41,009 nucleotides of DNA from Cognatundibacterium rugosum (GCF_014284365.1 NZ_JACOGG010000024.1:1-41009), one strand, 5' to 3'; positions 1-8,337 are shown, counted from the stretch's first letter. Notes: generated by a model not told the origin, from the letters alone. A program made the numbers and translations.

Positions 1-75
1 CAGAGCGCAGCCAGCGTTCTCCTGCAGATAGTACTCAACAACCTGTACTTTGAATTGCTTTGTATATTTACTCAT
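1..75 (-). CDS. IS3-family transposase OrfA, N-terminal fragment (cut by the window edge)
   Basis: Twenty-five codons are visible from the ATG at 75 leftwards; the peptide starts MSKYTKQFKVQVVEYYLQEN. This is the start of the helix-turn-helix OrfA of IS3-family transposases, which normally contributes the DNA-binding part of the OrfAB fusion transposase made by programmed frameshifting. The gene is truncated only because the window ends. A hairpin (80-115) sits directly upstream of the ATG. Identical to the fragment at 40936-41009. Confidence 0.8.
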   Translation of the reverse strand, partial: MSKYTKQFKVQVVEYYLQENAGCAL

Positions 76-79
76 GAAA

Positions 80-115
80 ACACCCCAAAAGTATGGACGG
101 GTGTCCAACTTTTGG
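80..115 (-). promoter_or_regulatory. Hairpin upstream of the IS transposase start (left copy)
   Basis: The segment CCCCAAAAGTATGGAC pairs with GTCCAACTTTTGGGG, with a single bulged A and a short loop, ending a few bases before the orfA ATG. In insertion sequences such structures often block translation of transposase from readthrough transcripts entering from outside. That role is inferred here; the inverted repeat itself is directly visible. Confidence 0.5.
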
Positions 116-149
116 GGTGCAGTTCACAAGTGCTGGTTTTTTTTCACAG

Positions 150-184
150 GCTATTCTCTGCACCCAGAGTGAGTGCAGAATAGC
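150..184. other. Stem-loop between IS end and icd
   Basis: GCTATTCT and GCAC (150-163) pair with GTGC and AGAATAGC (173-184), with two unpaired bases and a nine-base loop. It lies just downstream of the icd stop codon, where a terminator is expected. On the icd (minus) strand the stem is followed by an A-rich, not U-rich, tract, so it is not a canonical intrinsic terminator; it may protect the 3' end of the mRNA. Confidence 0.4.
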
Positions 185-192
185 GTCGCGTA

Positions 193-1446
193 TTACATGT
201 TTTCGATCATGACGTCGCCGAAACCGGAGCAAGATACCTGAGTAGCACCTTCCATCAGACGTGCGAAATCGTAAGTCACTTTTTTGGAAGTGATTGCTTT
301 TTCTGTCGAAGAAATCAACAGATCAGCGGCTTCAGTCCAGCCCATGTGACGCAGCATCATTTCAGCAGACAAGATCAGGGAACCTGGGTTCACATAATCT
401 TTACCTGCGTACTTAGGTGCTGTACCGTGAGTAGCTTCGAACATCGCCACGGAATCAGACAGGTTAGCACCTGGAGCGATACCGATACCACCTACCTGTG
501 CTGCCAGCGCGTCAGAGATGTAGTCGCCGTTCAGGTTCAGGGTTGCGATCACGCTGTATTCTGCTGGACGCAACAAAATCTGTTGCAAGAACGCATCAGC
601 GATAGAATCCTTAACGACGATGTCTTTGCCTGTCTTAGGATTCTTGAATTTGCACCATGGGCCGCCATCAATCAATTCTGCGCCGAATTCTTTTTGTGCC
701 AGAGCATATGCCCAGTCACGGAAGCCGCCTTCGGTGTATTTCATGATGTTGCCTTTGTGGACGATCGTCACAGATGGCTTGTCATTGTCGATTGCGTACT
801 GGATTGCTTTACGCACCAGACGCTCTGTACCTTCACGGGAAACTGGCTTCACGCCGATACCAGAAGACTCAGGGAAACGGATTTTCTTAACGCCCATTTC
901 GTCTTGCAGGAACTTGATCAGTTTTTTAACCTGGTCAGAGCCTTCTGCGAATTCGATACCAGCATAGATATCTTCAGAGTTTTCACGGAAGATCACCATG
1001 TCGGTTTTTTCTGGCTCACGCACTGGGGATGGCACGCCTTTGAAATAACGTACTGGACGCAAACAAACGTACAGATCCAGCTCTTGACGCAGCGCAACGT
1101 TCAGGGAGCGGATACCGCCACCAACTGGAGTTGTCAAAGGACCTTTGATAGAAACAACGTAGTCTTTCAGTACTTTCAGCGTTTCTTCAGGCAACCACAC
1201 GTCAGGACCATACACTTTGGTCGATTTTTCACCAGCATAGATTTCCATCCAGCTGATTTTACGCTTGCCACCGTAAGCTTTTGCTACTGCAGCATCGACA
1301 ACTTTGATCATGACCGGGCTAATATCAACGCCGGTACCATCACCCTCGATGAAAGGAATGATAGGATTGTCAGGAACGGTCAGTGAGAAATCCGCGTTGA
1401 CGGTAATTTTTTTACCTTCTGCAGGAACTTGAATATGTTGATACAT
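193..1446 (-). CDS. icd: Isocitrate dehydrogenase [NADP+]
   Basis: Oxidatively decarboxylates isocitrate to 2-oxoglutarate in the TCA cycle, in the cytoplasm. At 417 residues it matches the roughly 416-residue homodimeric bacterial type I enzyme. Visible signatures are the substrate-site RSLNVALRQ around residue 114 (the serine phosphorylated by AceK in E. coli), [29 protein letters not shown], and [16 protein letters not shown], whose Lys-Tyr pair is typical of NADP preference. An in-frame start 11 codons upstream exists, but the ATG at 1446 has a GGAG box six bases before it and gives the family length. Divergent from rluE, as in E. coli. An IS end lies 66 bp beyond the stop codon. Confidence 0.97.
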   Translation of the reverse strand: MYQHIQVPAEGKKITVNADFSLTVPDNPIIPFIEGDGTGVDISPVMIKVVDAAVAKAYGGKRKISWMEIYAGEKSTKVYGPDVWLPEETLKVLKDYVVSIKGPLTTPVGGGIRSLNVALRQELDLYVCLRPVRYFKGVPSPVREPEKTDMVIFRENSEDIYAGIEFAEGSDQVKKLIKFLQDEMGVKKIRFPESSGIGVKPVSREGTERLVRKAIQYAIDNDKPSVTIVHKGNIMKYTEGGFRDWAYALAQKEFGAELIDGGPWCKFKNPKTGKDIVVKDSIADAFLQQILLRPAEYSVIATLNLNGDYISDALAAQVGGIGIAPGANLSDSVAMFEATHGTAPKYAGKDYVNPGSLILSAEMMLRHMGWTEAADLLISSTEKAITSKKVTYDFARLMEGATQVSCSGFGDVMIENM

Positions 1447-1580
1447 TGTTTTCTCCGTAGTTAGGCGATCAAGCGACACGCGCTTTTTTCACAATATGCC
1501 TTGCCTATATATAAAAATACCGCTATTCACATTAACTCTTATATAAGACAGAAGACTTTCATTTCGTATTATGCACTAGT

Positions 1581-1609
1581 ATTTTACTGGATGCCATCAG
1601 TTTACTGAA
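1581..1609 (-). promoter_or_regulatory. Candidate sigma70 promoter of icd
   Basis: On the minus strand, TTCAGT (1604-1609) and TAAAAT (1581-1586) are separated by 17 bp, which would give a leader of about 130 nt before icd. A 12-bp palindrome TCTTATATAAGA lies in that leader at 1537-1548 and could be a regulator site. Both elements are weak matches and were picked by eye. Confidence 0.35.
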
Positions 1610-1628
1610 TTGCGGTTACCATATTGCC

Positions 1629-2177
1629 ATGAAACTGATATTACTCAACAAGCCCTTTAACGTGATGTGCCAGTTCTCACATCATCCTGACCGCCCTACG
1701 CTGGCGGCCTATGTGGACATTCCCAATATATATCCTGCAGGTCGTTTAGATGCAGATAGTGAGGGATTAATTTTACTCACCGATGACGGAAAACTGCAAA
1801 ACCGTATCAGCCACCCCGCACACAAACTACCTAAGACCTATCTGGTACAGGTTGAGGGTAGCCCCAGCAGCGAGCAACTGAAACAATTGCGGCAGCCGCT
1901 GGACTTGGGTGACTTCATTACCCAGCCTTGTACCGTCAAACACATCCATGAGCCTGAATGGCTGTGGCCACGCCAGCCGCCAATCCGGCAGCGTGCACAG
2001 ATCCCGACTAGCTGGCTATGCATGATCCTGTCTGAAGGAAAAAACCGCCAGGTGCGGCGCATGACGGCCGCCGTGGGCTTGCCGACCCTGCGTCTGATAC
2101 GCACCGGTATAGCGGGCTTTTCTTTAGAATCCCACCCTCTGTTGCCAGGTGAGTGGCAGGAAGTGAAGCTGAACTGA
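1629..2177 (+). CDS. rluE: 23S rRNA pseudouridine synthase E (RsuA/RluE family)
   Basis: Isomerises a specific uridine of 23S rRNA to pseudouridine (U2457 in E. coli). The 182-residue protein opens with LILLNKPFNVMCQFS and carries the family catalytic motif GRLDADSEGLILLTDDG, with the catalytic Asp at residue 41. KTYLVQVEG and the C-terminal EGKNRQVRRMTAAVG segment are also typical. It lacks the N-terminal S4 domain of RsuA/RluB, as RluE does. It is divergent from icd, the same neighbour as in E. coli, which supports RluE over other RsuA-type enzymes. The 182 bp before it are AT-rich and shared with the icd promoter. Confidence 0.9.
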   Translation: MKLILLNKPFNVMCQFSHHPDRPTLAAYVDIPNIYPAGRLDADSEGLILLTDDGKLQNRISHPAHKLPKTYLVQVEGSPSSEQLKQLRQPLDLGDFITQPCTVKHIHEPEWLWPRQPPIRQRAQIPTSWLCMILSEGKNRQVRRMTAAVGLPTLRLIRTGIAGFSLESHPLLPGEWQEVKLN

Positions 2178-2292
2178 CCGGCCGCAGATACCAGTCACAG
2201 GCAGTAAGCCGCCGTGAAAGATGTAGCAATTGAACCTTCCTGATTTTTTTTGCGGTAGGATTACGTTTCAATTTTTTATGCAGACCAAGACA

Positions 2293-2745
2293 ATGAACCC
2301 AACTTTTCGTTTTGCAACATCATTTAGCCTCGTGCTGGCAGGCTTATTTTTCACTGGCCACGCGGCATATGCACAGACAAAACTGCCAGTTAAGCAACTT
2401 TCTGCAGGGATGCACCTAATCCAGGCCGAGGTTGCTGCGAACGATGCAGACCGTCAGCAAGGCCTGATGCTGAGGACGAAGATGGGCACGAACGAAGGCA
2501 TGATTTTCGACTTCGGCGCACCGGCAGGTGTATGTATGTGGATGAAAAACACACTGATCCCGCTGTCTGTCGCCTTTATTGACGCAGAAGGAACAATAGT
2601 CAATATCGAGGATATGAAACCGCAGACACTGGAATCCCACTGCGCCAAGAAAGTCGTGCATTACGCACTGGAGATGAATCAGGGCTGGTTTAAGCAAAGA
2701 AATATCAAACCTGGCACTAAGATAGACGGTTTGCCACTAAAGTAA
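2293..2745 (+). CDS. Secreted DUF192 family protein
   Basis: A 150-residue protein with a Sec signal peptide (about residues 1-27, cleavage after HAAYA) followed by one DUF192 domain. Family marks are DADRQQGLMLRTKMG, GMIFDFG, VCMWMKNTLIPLSVAFID and IVNIEDMKP. DUF192 proteins are small exported or membrane-anchored beta-sheet proteins without an agreed biochemical role. The ATG at 2293 was chosen because it gives a normal signal peptide; an ATG at 2278 adds five residues, and neither has a strong ribosome-binding site. It follows rluE by 115 bp on the same strand and ends before a bidirectional terminator shared with rpsT. Confidence 0.85.
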   Translation: MNPTFRFATSFSLVLAGLFFTGHAAYAQTKLPVKQLSAGMHLIQAEVAANDADRQQGLMLRTKMGTNEGMIFDFGAPAGVCMWMKNTLIPLSVAFIDAEGTIVNIEDMKPQTLESHCAKKVVHYALEMNQGWFKQRNIKPGTKIDGLPLK

Positions 2746-2850
2746 GCTGGCCACCGGCAAGGCAGCAAGGAAAAGCCGGACTTTTCCTTGCTCTGGGCAG
2801 GCATACTGCAACGAACAGACCTAACAGCAGACAAACAATCTGAGAAAAAC

Positions 2851-2880
2851 AAAAAACCGCAAATAAATTTGCGGTTTTTT
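2851..2880. terminator. Bidirectional intrinsic terminator between the DUF192 gene and rpsT
   Basis: A near-perfect inverted repeat AAAAAACCGCAAAT/ATTTGCGGTTTTTT with a two-base loop, giving T-runs on both strands. It lies downstream of both convergent genes, 38 bp beyond the rpsT stop. Confidence 0.85.
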
Positions 2881-2918
2881 CTTCCGATCCTGCAATTTGC
2901 AGGTGAAACAGCTGGATA

Positions 2919-3182
2919 TTAAGCCAGTGCTTTCAGAGCGGATGCCAGACGGCTCTTATGGCGAGCTGCCTTGTTTTTGTGAATGATTTTCTTGTCAGCG
3001 ATACTGTCGATTTTAGAAACAGATGCTTGGAAGATTGTCGCAGCAGCAGCTTTATCACCAGCTTCGATTGCTTTACGAACAGCCTTGATTGCAGTACGCA
3101 ATGCAGAACGTTGGCTGGAGTTATGCGCGTTTTGTTTTACTGCTTGACGAGCACGTTTGCGTGCTTGTGCGGTATTTGCCAT
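2919..3182 (-). CDS. rpsT: 30S ribosomal protein S20
   Basis: Primary 16S rRNA-binding protein of the small subunit. The 87-residue, Lys/Arg/Ala-rich sequence begins [20 protein letters not shown] and has the S20 helical-bundle pattern, including [23 protein letters not shown] near the C-terminus. Length equals that of E. coli S20. Monocistronic here, with its own sigma70-like promoter about 80 bp upstream and a terminator downstream. Confidence 0.97.
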   Translation of the reverse strand: MANTAQARKRARQAVKQNAHNSSQRSALRTAIKAVRKAIEAGDKAAAATIFQASVSKIDSIADKKIIHKNKAARHKSRLASALKALA

Positions 3183-3264
3183 GAGATTTCCTAAACGTGG
3201 TCAAAGCGACGAGGTCAAAGCAAGTTGATCAAATGCCACGCCGCAAAATTCTATACAGCTTTGC

Positions 3265-3293
3265 AGTATAACGCGTTTTTTTTTCGTTAGCAA
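3265..3293 (-). promoter_or_regulatory. sigma70 promoter of rpsT
   Basis: On the minus strand TTGCTA (3288-3293) and TATACT (3265-3270) are separated by exactly 17 bp, the spacer being A-rich then ACGCGT. Predicted start near 3258, leader about 75 nt. A strong match, as expected for a ribosomal protein gene. Confidence 0.75.
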
Positions 3294-3450
3294 GCATCGC
3301 TGTGGTTTTGAGTGAATTGGTGATTATAAACTTTTTCCTGACTGTTTTCATCTGATTTTTCACTTTCTGTGCAAGACAAAACGGGATGATTCCCTGATCA
3401 TAGTAAAGTGCATACAAAAAATTATTTATCCCCCGCCCGGAATAGCAAAC

Positions 3451-4044
3451 ATGGACCTCAAACCAATTTATCTGCAAGGCCAACACATCAGTCTGGAGCC
3501 ATTGAACGAGTCACATCTGGACGACATTCGCGCCGCAGCAGCGGATGGCGAACTGTGGAAGCTGTTTTTCACCTCAGTGCCACGACCCGACCAGGTATCA
3601 CAATGGCTGGCAACTGCACTGGAAATGCAGCAACAACAACGCGCACTGCCATTTGCTGTGCGCGACAATCAAAGTGGGAAAATCATAGGTTCCACCCGTT
3701 ACTGTAATATCGAGCACACGCATCAAAGGGTGGAAATCGGCTACACCTGGTACGCGCGCTCAGCCCAGCGCAGCGGCGTCAATACCGAGTGCAAGCACCT
3801 GCTGCTCAGGCATGCATTTGAAGTCTGGCAGTGCATCGCCGTAGAATTCCGCACCGACTGGTTTAACCGCCGCTCCCAGGCTGCGATAGAAAGGCTGGGA
3901 GCGAAGCGTGACGGTGTTCTGCGCAATCACATGATACTGCCGGATGGCCGGATTCGTGATACCGTGGTGTATAGCATCCTGCGCAATGAATGGCCAGGAG
4001 TCAGTCAGAATCTGCAATATATGCGACAACAATATGGAGAGTGA
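3451..4044 (+). CDS. GNAT family N-acetyltransferase (RimJ/RimL-like)
   Basis: A 197-residue protein of the RimJ/RimL-type branch of the acetyl-CoA-dependent N-acetyltransferases. Visible pattern: N-terminal LQGQHISLEPLNESHLDDI, a central FAVRDNQSGKIIGSTRY strand pair, VEIGYTWYARSAQRSG (acetyl-CoA-binding region), and the late RTDWFNRRSQAAIERLGAKRDGVLRNH segment typical of this subgroup. Substrate unknown; members modify ribosomal protein N-termini, amino acids or antibiotics. The stop codon is three bases before the GTG of the VWA gene, so the two are almost certainly cotranscribed. Confidence 0.85.
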   Translation: MDLKPIYLQGQHISLEPLNESHLDDIRAAAADGELWKLFFTSVPRPDQVSQWLATALEMQQQQRALPFAVRDNQSGKIIGSTRYCNIEHTHQRVEIGYTWYARSAQRSGVNTECKHLLLRHAFEVWQCIAVEFRTDWFNRRSQAAIERLGAKRDGVLRNHMILPDGRIRDTVVYSILRNEWPGVSQNLQYMRQQYGE

Positions 4045-4047
4045 TAC

Positions 4048-5217
4048 GTGTTAATCGATTTTTTCTTTACGCTCAAAGACGCCAAAGTTCCGGTTTCGAT
4101 TAAGGAATTTCTGGTATTGCTGGAAGCGTTGGAAAAAGGCCTCATCAGCCTGTCGCTGGATGACTTCTACTTTTTATCCCGCACCATCCTGGTCAAGGAC
4201 GAAGCGCATTACGATAAGTTTGATCAGGCGTTCGGCAAATATTTCAAAGGGATAGATACCCTGTTTGAAAAATATCCTGAGATTCCGCTGGACTGGCTGC
4301 AAAAGCGCATGCAACGTGAGCTCACTGATGAGCAACGCGCTGCCATAGAAAAGTTTGGCTACGATAAGCTGATGGACAAACTCAAAGAGCTGCTGAAGGA
4401 ACAGAAAGAAAGACATGAAGGCGGTAACCGCTGGATAGGCACCGGCGGCACCTCACCTTTCGGCAACGGCGGCACCAATCCCGAAGGCATACGCATAGGC
4501 GGCAAAGGCGGCAACCGTAGCGCGGTCAAAGTCTGGGAGGCGCGGACCTTTAAAGACTACGATGAAGAACGCGAACTCGGCACCCGCAATATCAAGGTAG
4601 CCTTACGCAGACTGCGTAAATTTGCCCGTCATGGTGCGGAAGAAGAACTGGCACTCGATGCGACTATTCGCGCCACCGCCAACAATGCAGGCTATCTGGA
4701 TATACGCATGCAGCCTGAGCGTAAGAACAATATCAAAGTCCTCATGTTGCTGGACGTCGGTGGCACTATGGATGACCACATCGCGCAAACTGAAGAATTA
4801 TTTTCCGCCGCAAAAACCGAATTCAAAAATATGGAATTTTTCTATTTCCATAACTGCGTCTACGACTATCTATGGAAAAACAACCGGCGCCGTCATGCCG
4901 AGAAATTCCCAACCTGGGACGTGCTGCGTAAATATCCGCCAGATACGAAAGTTATCTTTGTCGGCGATGCAACCATGAGCCCCTATGAAATCCTGCAACC
5001 GGGTGGCTCGGTGGAGTACAACAATGAAGAAGCCGGTGCCGCGTGGATACAGCGTTTTACCCATACTTTCCCGAAAACGGTGTGGCTGAATCCGGAACCT
5101 GAAGGTCTGTGGCAGTATCGCCAGTCCATCGCTATCATGCGCCAGTTAATCAGCGACCGCATGTTTCCCGTGACCTTAGACGGATTGGCGCGTGCGATGC
5201 GTTTGCTCAGCAAATAG
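4048..5217 (+). CDS. CoxE-like VWA domain protein
   Basis: A 389-residue protein: alpha-helical N-terminal part (1-120), a Gly-rich linker GTGGTSPFGNGGTNPEG (about 131-147), and a C-terminal von Willebrand A domain (about 228-389). The MIDAS-type motif reads DVGGT (Asp236) rather than DxSxS, with a second acidic site in VGDATMSP. This is the CoxE/VWA type that normally works with a MoxR AAA ATPase as a metal-insertion or remodelling chaperone. No MoxR gene is present in the window. The GTG start at 4048 is preceded by GGAGAG and lies three bases after the GNAT stop. A bidirectional terminator follows. Confidence 0.82.
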   Translation: MLIDFFFTLKDAKVPVSIKEFLVLLEALEKGLISLSLDDFYFLSRTILVKDEAHYDKFDQAFGKYFKGIDTLFEKYPEIPLDWLQKRMQRELTDEQRAAIEKFGYDKLMDKLKELLKEQKERHEGGNRWIGTGGTSPFGNGGTNPEGIRIGGKGGNRSAVKVWEARTFKDYDEERELGTRNIKVALRRLRKFARHGAEEELALDATIRATANNAGYLDIRMQPERKNNIKVLMLLDVGGTMDDHIAQTEELFSAAKTEFKNMEFFYFHNCVYDYLWKNNRRRHAEKFPTWDVLRKYPPDTKVIFVGDATMSPYEILQPGGSVEYNNEEAGAAWIQRFTHTFPKTVWLNPEPEGLWQYRQSIAIMRQLISDRMFPVTLDGLARAMRLLSK

Positions 5218-5227
5218 GCACAGCAGC

Positions 5228-5259
5228 AAAAAAACGCAGCATACCAGCTGCGTTTTTTT
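5228..5259. terminator. Bidirectional intrinsic terminator
   Basis: AAAAAAACGCAG and CTGCGTTTTTTT flank an eight-base loop, with T-runs on both strands. It ends the GNAT-VWA transcript and the convergent receiver-like gene. Confidence 0.85.
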
Positions 5260-5279
5260 GCGACAGGCTATATGCGCCA

Positions 5280-6107
5280 TCAGTCAAGTTGCATGAATTT
5301 CTTGATAGTTTTCAGCACCAGTCTGCGCGACAAAGGCTTGACCAGAAACCCCTCGCACCTGACTTTATTCCCCAATCCCAGCTTGTACTCAAAACTACGG
5401 TCAACCAGAAAAATAACTGCTGTTTTCAATCCGCTGTTCTGACGCTTCAATCCCTCACATAAGCGATATGGATCGACATTTGGCGTTGAGGTATTGATCA
5501 TGGTGAGGGCATGCTGATGGTTGCCATCTAAGAGCAATGCGCTGCGCTCGTCAGAAGCCAGTGTCACCGGCACGCCATAGGCATCCATGATGCCAGCGAC
5601 ATACTCACGGAAATGCGTGTCTTTGTCGACGATCAGTATACCGCCCTTGGCCATAGGCTGTTGACGCATGCGTTCATATACCGCAGGTTCAGTCAGATCC
5701 AGATCCAGCCTTTTATGACGGCGGCGTTCATGCACAGAAATCGCGGAAAAGGCACTTAGCGTGGTCAATAACAACTCACGCTTATCGATCAACGCATCCA
5801 GAATCTCGAAAATTTTACGCCAGCGTATAGGCTTAGGCATCACCTGATAGGGCAGATCGATATCCGTTTTTCCGACCAACAGCACGGGTTGCGCTTCTCC
5901 GGGATGCAAGTCCGATAAGTCAGCAATCGCTTTCAATTCGCTGGCATTGACGATGTACATATCCGGGTCCTGTATGCAACCTGGTTTCAGACAGGAATAG
6001 CGATAGCCCTTCTCGCGTGCTACCGCCAGCACGGTGGAAAAGGTCTCTTCCTCCTTTGCAGAAAATCCAAGCAAGCGGATGGCAATCGTTGGAGTTTTTA
6101 GTGACAT
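5280..6107 (-). CDS. Degenerate double receiver-like (pseudo-response-regulator) protein
   Basis: A 275-residue protein with two receiver-like halves. The first (about 8-105) has a receiver-type end (VLLVGKT, then MPKPIRWRKIFEIL). The second (about 154-275) has GGILIVDKDTHFREYVAGIM and FLVKPLSRRLVLKTI, with the conserved Lys kept. The acidic pair is DK instead of DD, and the strand that should carry the phosphoacceptor Asp reads ALTMINTSTP, with Asn in its place. Aspartate phosphorylation is therefore unlikely, and it probably acts by protein contacts. There is no output domain. It is divergent from parE with 134 bp between them and converges on the VWA gene. Confidence 0.7.
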   Translation of the reverse strand: MSLKTPTIAIRLLGFSAKEEETFSTVLAVAREKGYRYSCLKPGCIQDPDMYIVNASELKAIADLSDLHPGEAQPVLLVGKTDIDLPYQVMPKPIRWRKIFEILDALIDKRELLLTTLSAFSAISVHERRRHKRLDLDLTEPAVYERMRQQPMAKGGILIVDKDTHFREYVAGIMDAYGVPVTLASDERSALLLDGNHQHALTMINTSTPNVDPYRLCEGLKRQNSGLKTAVIFLVDRSFEYKLGLGNKVRCEGFLVKPLSRRLVLKTIKKFMQLD

Positions 6108-6241
6108 CGTTTATCCATCTACTCAATACAGCTACAATAGCTGCCAAAACCTGTGCAAGAATACATCGAAATGTGTACTGCAAACAAAAAAATTGCAACT
6201 TAACATCCATCAATTAACCAAAACAACAGTTTTTACTTCGC

Positions 6242-8233
6242 ATGGCAACCAAAAAAAATACAGCAAGCACTGACTATAGCGAATCCTCGATCCGGGTCCT
6301 GAAAGGACTCGAACCGGTCAAGCAGCGTCCGGGTATGTACACGCGGACCGAAAACCCGCTACATATCATCCAGGAAGTAATCGACAATGCGTCCGATGAA
6401 GCACTGGGTGGTCATTGCAAACACATTCAGGTCACACTCAATACCGATGGCAGTGTCAGTGTGGAAGATGATGGCCGCGGCATTCCGGTTGGCCTGCATC
6501 CGGAAGAGGGTGTGCCTACCGTAGAAATCGTGTTCACCCGTTTGCATGCTGGCGGTAAGTTCGATAAAGGTTCAGGCGGTGCCTATGCCTTTTCCGGTGG
6601 TCTGCATGGCGTCGGTGTGTCAGTCACCAATGCACTGTCTAAACGTCTGGAAATCACAGTTTGGCGCGAGGCCGGATTGCATCAGCTGACTTTTGCCGAT
6701 GGCGACGTGATCGAACCTTTACGCAGCCAGCCCATCCCGCGTGGCGACAAGAAAAACGGTACCCGTGTCTCGATCTGGCCAGATGCAAAGTACTTCGATT
6801 CTGCCAATATTCCACTCGGTGAATTGCAGCGATTGTTGCGCTCCAAGGCCGTGTTGTTACCCGGCGTTAAAGTCACACTGACCAATGCCAAAACGGGGGA
6901 ATCCCTGGTCTGGCAATATGACCAGGGCTTACGCGGCTACCTGACCGAAGCATTGGCACAGTCCTCGCATGGCGAACCCCTGATCCCGCTGTTCGAGGGT
7001 GAACAGTTTGCCGGTTCTGACAATGATGGCTTTGCTGAAGGCGAAGGCGCATCCTGGGTCGTGGCATGGACAGAAGAAGGCAATGTGGTGCGTGAATCCT
7101 ATGTCAATCTGATTCCTACCCCTGCCGGTGGCACCCACGAATCCGGCTTGCGCGAAGGTTTATTTGGCGCGGTAAAGAGCTTTGCCGAAATGCACTCCCT
7201 GCTGCCGAAAGGCGTTAAATTGCTGCCGGAAGACGTGTTTGCACGGGTTTCTTTCGTGCTGTCTGCCAAAGTGCTGGACCCACAATTCCAAGGGCAGATT
7301 AAAGAACGTCTGAATTCACGCGATGCGGTGCGGCTGGTCTCGTCGTTTACCAAGCCACCACTGGAACTCTGGCTGAATTCGCACGTGGAGTACGGCAAAA
7401 AACTGGCGGAACTGGTCATCAAACAGGCACAGTCCCGTCTGCGTTCGGCACAAAAAGTCGAAAAGAAAAAATCCTCTGGTGTCGCTGTGTTGCCGGGCAA
7501 GCTGACGGACTGCGAATCCAACGACATCACCCGCAATGAAATCTTCCTGGTGGAAGGTGACTCGGCAGGTGGTTCCGCCAAAATGGGCCGTGATAAAGAG
7601 TTCCAGGCTATTCTGCCGCTGCGCGGTAAGGTGTTAAATTCCTGGGAATCAGAGCGTGACCGCTTGTTTGCCAATAATGAGATTCACGATATCGCCGTTG
7701 CGATAGGCGTTGATCCACACGGCCCCAATGACCAGCCTGATCTGTCCAATCTGCGTTACGGCAAAATCTGCATCTTGTCCGATGCGGACGTCGATGGTTC
7801 ACACATCCAGGTACTTTTGCTCACGCTGTTCTTCAAACACTTCCCGCAACTGATTGCGCGTGGCCACATCTGCGTCGCGAGACCACCGCTGTTCCGCGTT
7901 GATGCGCCTGCACGTGGTAAAAAACCAGCCCAGAAAATCTATGCGCTGGACGAAGGTGAACTGACTGCAATTGAAGACAAGCTGCGCAAGGATGGCGTCA
8001 AAGACGGTGCCTGGAGCATCTCGCGCTTTAAAGGTCTGGGTGAAATGAATGCGGAACAATTGTGGGAAACCACCATGAATCCGGATACCCGTCGTCTGTT
8101 ACCGGTAGCGCTGGGTGAATTTGATCAGGATTTTTCCGAAGCCCGTTTCAATATGCTGATGGGTAAAGGTGAAGCCGCTGCACGCCGCGCCTGGATAGAA
8201 GAGCATGGGAATGCAGTGGAAGCAGATATTTAA
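6242..8233 (+). CDS. parE: DNA topoisomerase IV subunit B
   Basis: ATPase subunit of topoisomerase IV, which decatenates daughter chromosomes. At 663 residues it has the ParE rather than the longer GyrB size. In order: GHKL ATPase with EVIDNASDEA, DDGRGIPVG and GGLHGVGVSVTNALS; transducer with FTKPPLELW; TOPRIM with EGDSAGGSAKMGRD (Glu438) and DADVDGSHI; and the C-terminal RFKGLGEMNAEQLWETTMNP. The ATG at 6242 gives the expected N-terminus. parC follows 104 bp downstream, so this is a parE-parC operon. A possible -10 (TACAAT, 6133-6138) is seen upstream without a convincing -35. Confidence 0.96.
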   Translation: MATKKNTASTDYSESSIRVLKGLEPVKQRPGMYTRTENPLHIIQEVIDNASDEALGGHCKHIQVTLNTDGSVSVEDDGRGIPVGLHPEEGVPTVEIVFTRLHAGGKFDKGSGGAYAFSGGLHGVGVSVTNALSKRLEITVWREAGLHQLTFADGDVIEPLRSQPIPRGDKKNGTRVSIWPDAKYFDSANIPLGELQRLLRSKAVLLPGVKVTLTNAKTGESLVWQYDQGLRGYLTEALAQSSHGEPLIPLFEGEQFAGSDNDGFAEGEGASWVVAWTEEGNVVRESYVNLIPTPAGGTHESGLREGLFGAVKSFAEMHSLLPKGVKLLPEDVFARVSFVLSAKVLDPQFQGQIKERLNSRDAVRLVSSFTKPPLELWLNSHVEYGKKLAELVIKQAQSRLRSAQKVEKKKSSGVAVLPGKLTDCESNDITRNEIFLVEGDSAGGSAKMGRDKEFQAILPLRGKVLNSWESERDRLFANNEIHDIAVAIGVDPHGPNDQPDLSNLRYGKICILSDADVDGSHIQVLLLTLFFKHFPQLIARGHICVARPPLFRVDAPARGKKPAQKIYALDEGELTAIEDKLRKDGVKDGAWSISRFKGLGEMNAEQLWETTMNPDTRRLLPVALGEFDQDFSEARFNMLMGKGEAAARRAWIEEHGNAVEADI

Positions 8234-8337
8234 TCCAGCCTGACGCTGAAGTATCCCCCGAACACAAGAATGTCACATGCCAGGTCTGCTATCAGGCCTA
8301 GCAACCAACTAATAAGCAAATCAGCCTATAAGCAGCT

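Larger units (their letters stand above)
1..126 (-). mobile_element. Left end of an IS3-family insertion sequence, cut by the window edge
   Basis: The outer terminal repeat begins at 126 (read leftwards) with TGAACTGCACCCCAAAAGTT, the type of end seen in IS3-family elements (compare the TGTACTGCACCC ends of the IS150 group). The same 125 bases occur in reverse complement at 40885-41009 without a mismatch. The element continues beyond base 1, so its other end and any target duplication cannot be seen. Family placement is from end sequence and transposase start only; the exact IS name is not known. Confidence 0.85.

Noticed and set aside
346..1386. 346-codon open frame on the plus strand across icd
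   Set aside because: It is fully antisense to the strongly conserved icd; its Cys/Phe/His-rich translation resembles no protein and reflects icd codon usage.
3229..3486. 85-codon minus-strand frame upstream of rpsT
   Set aside because: It overlaps the rpsT promoter and the start of the GNAT gene, and its sequence is not protein-like.
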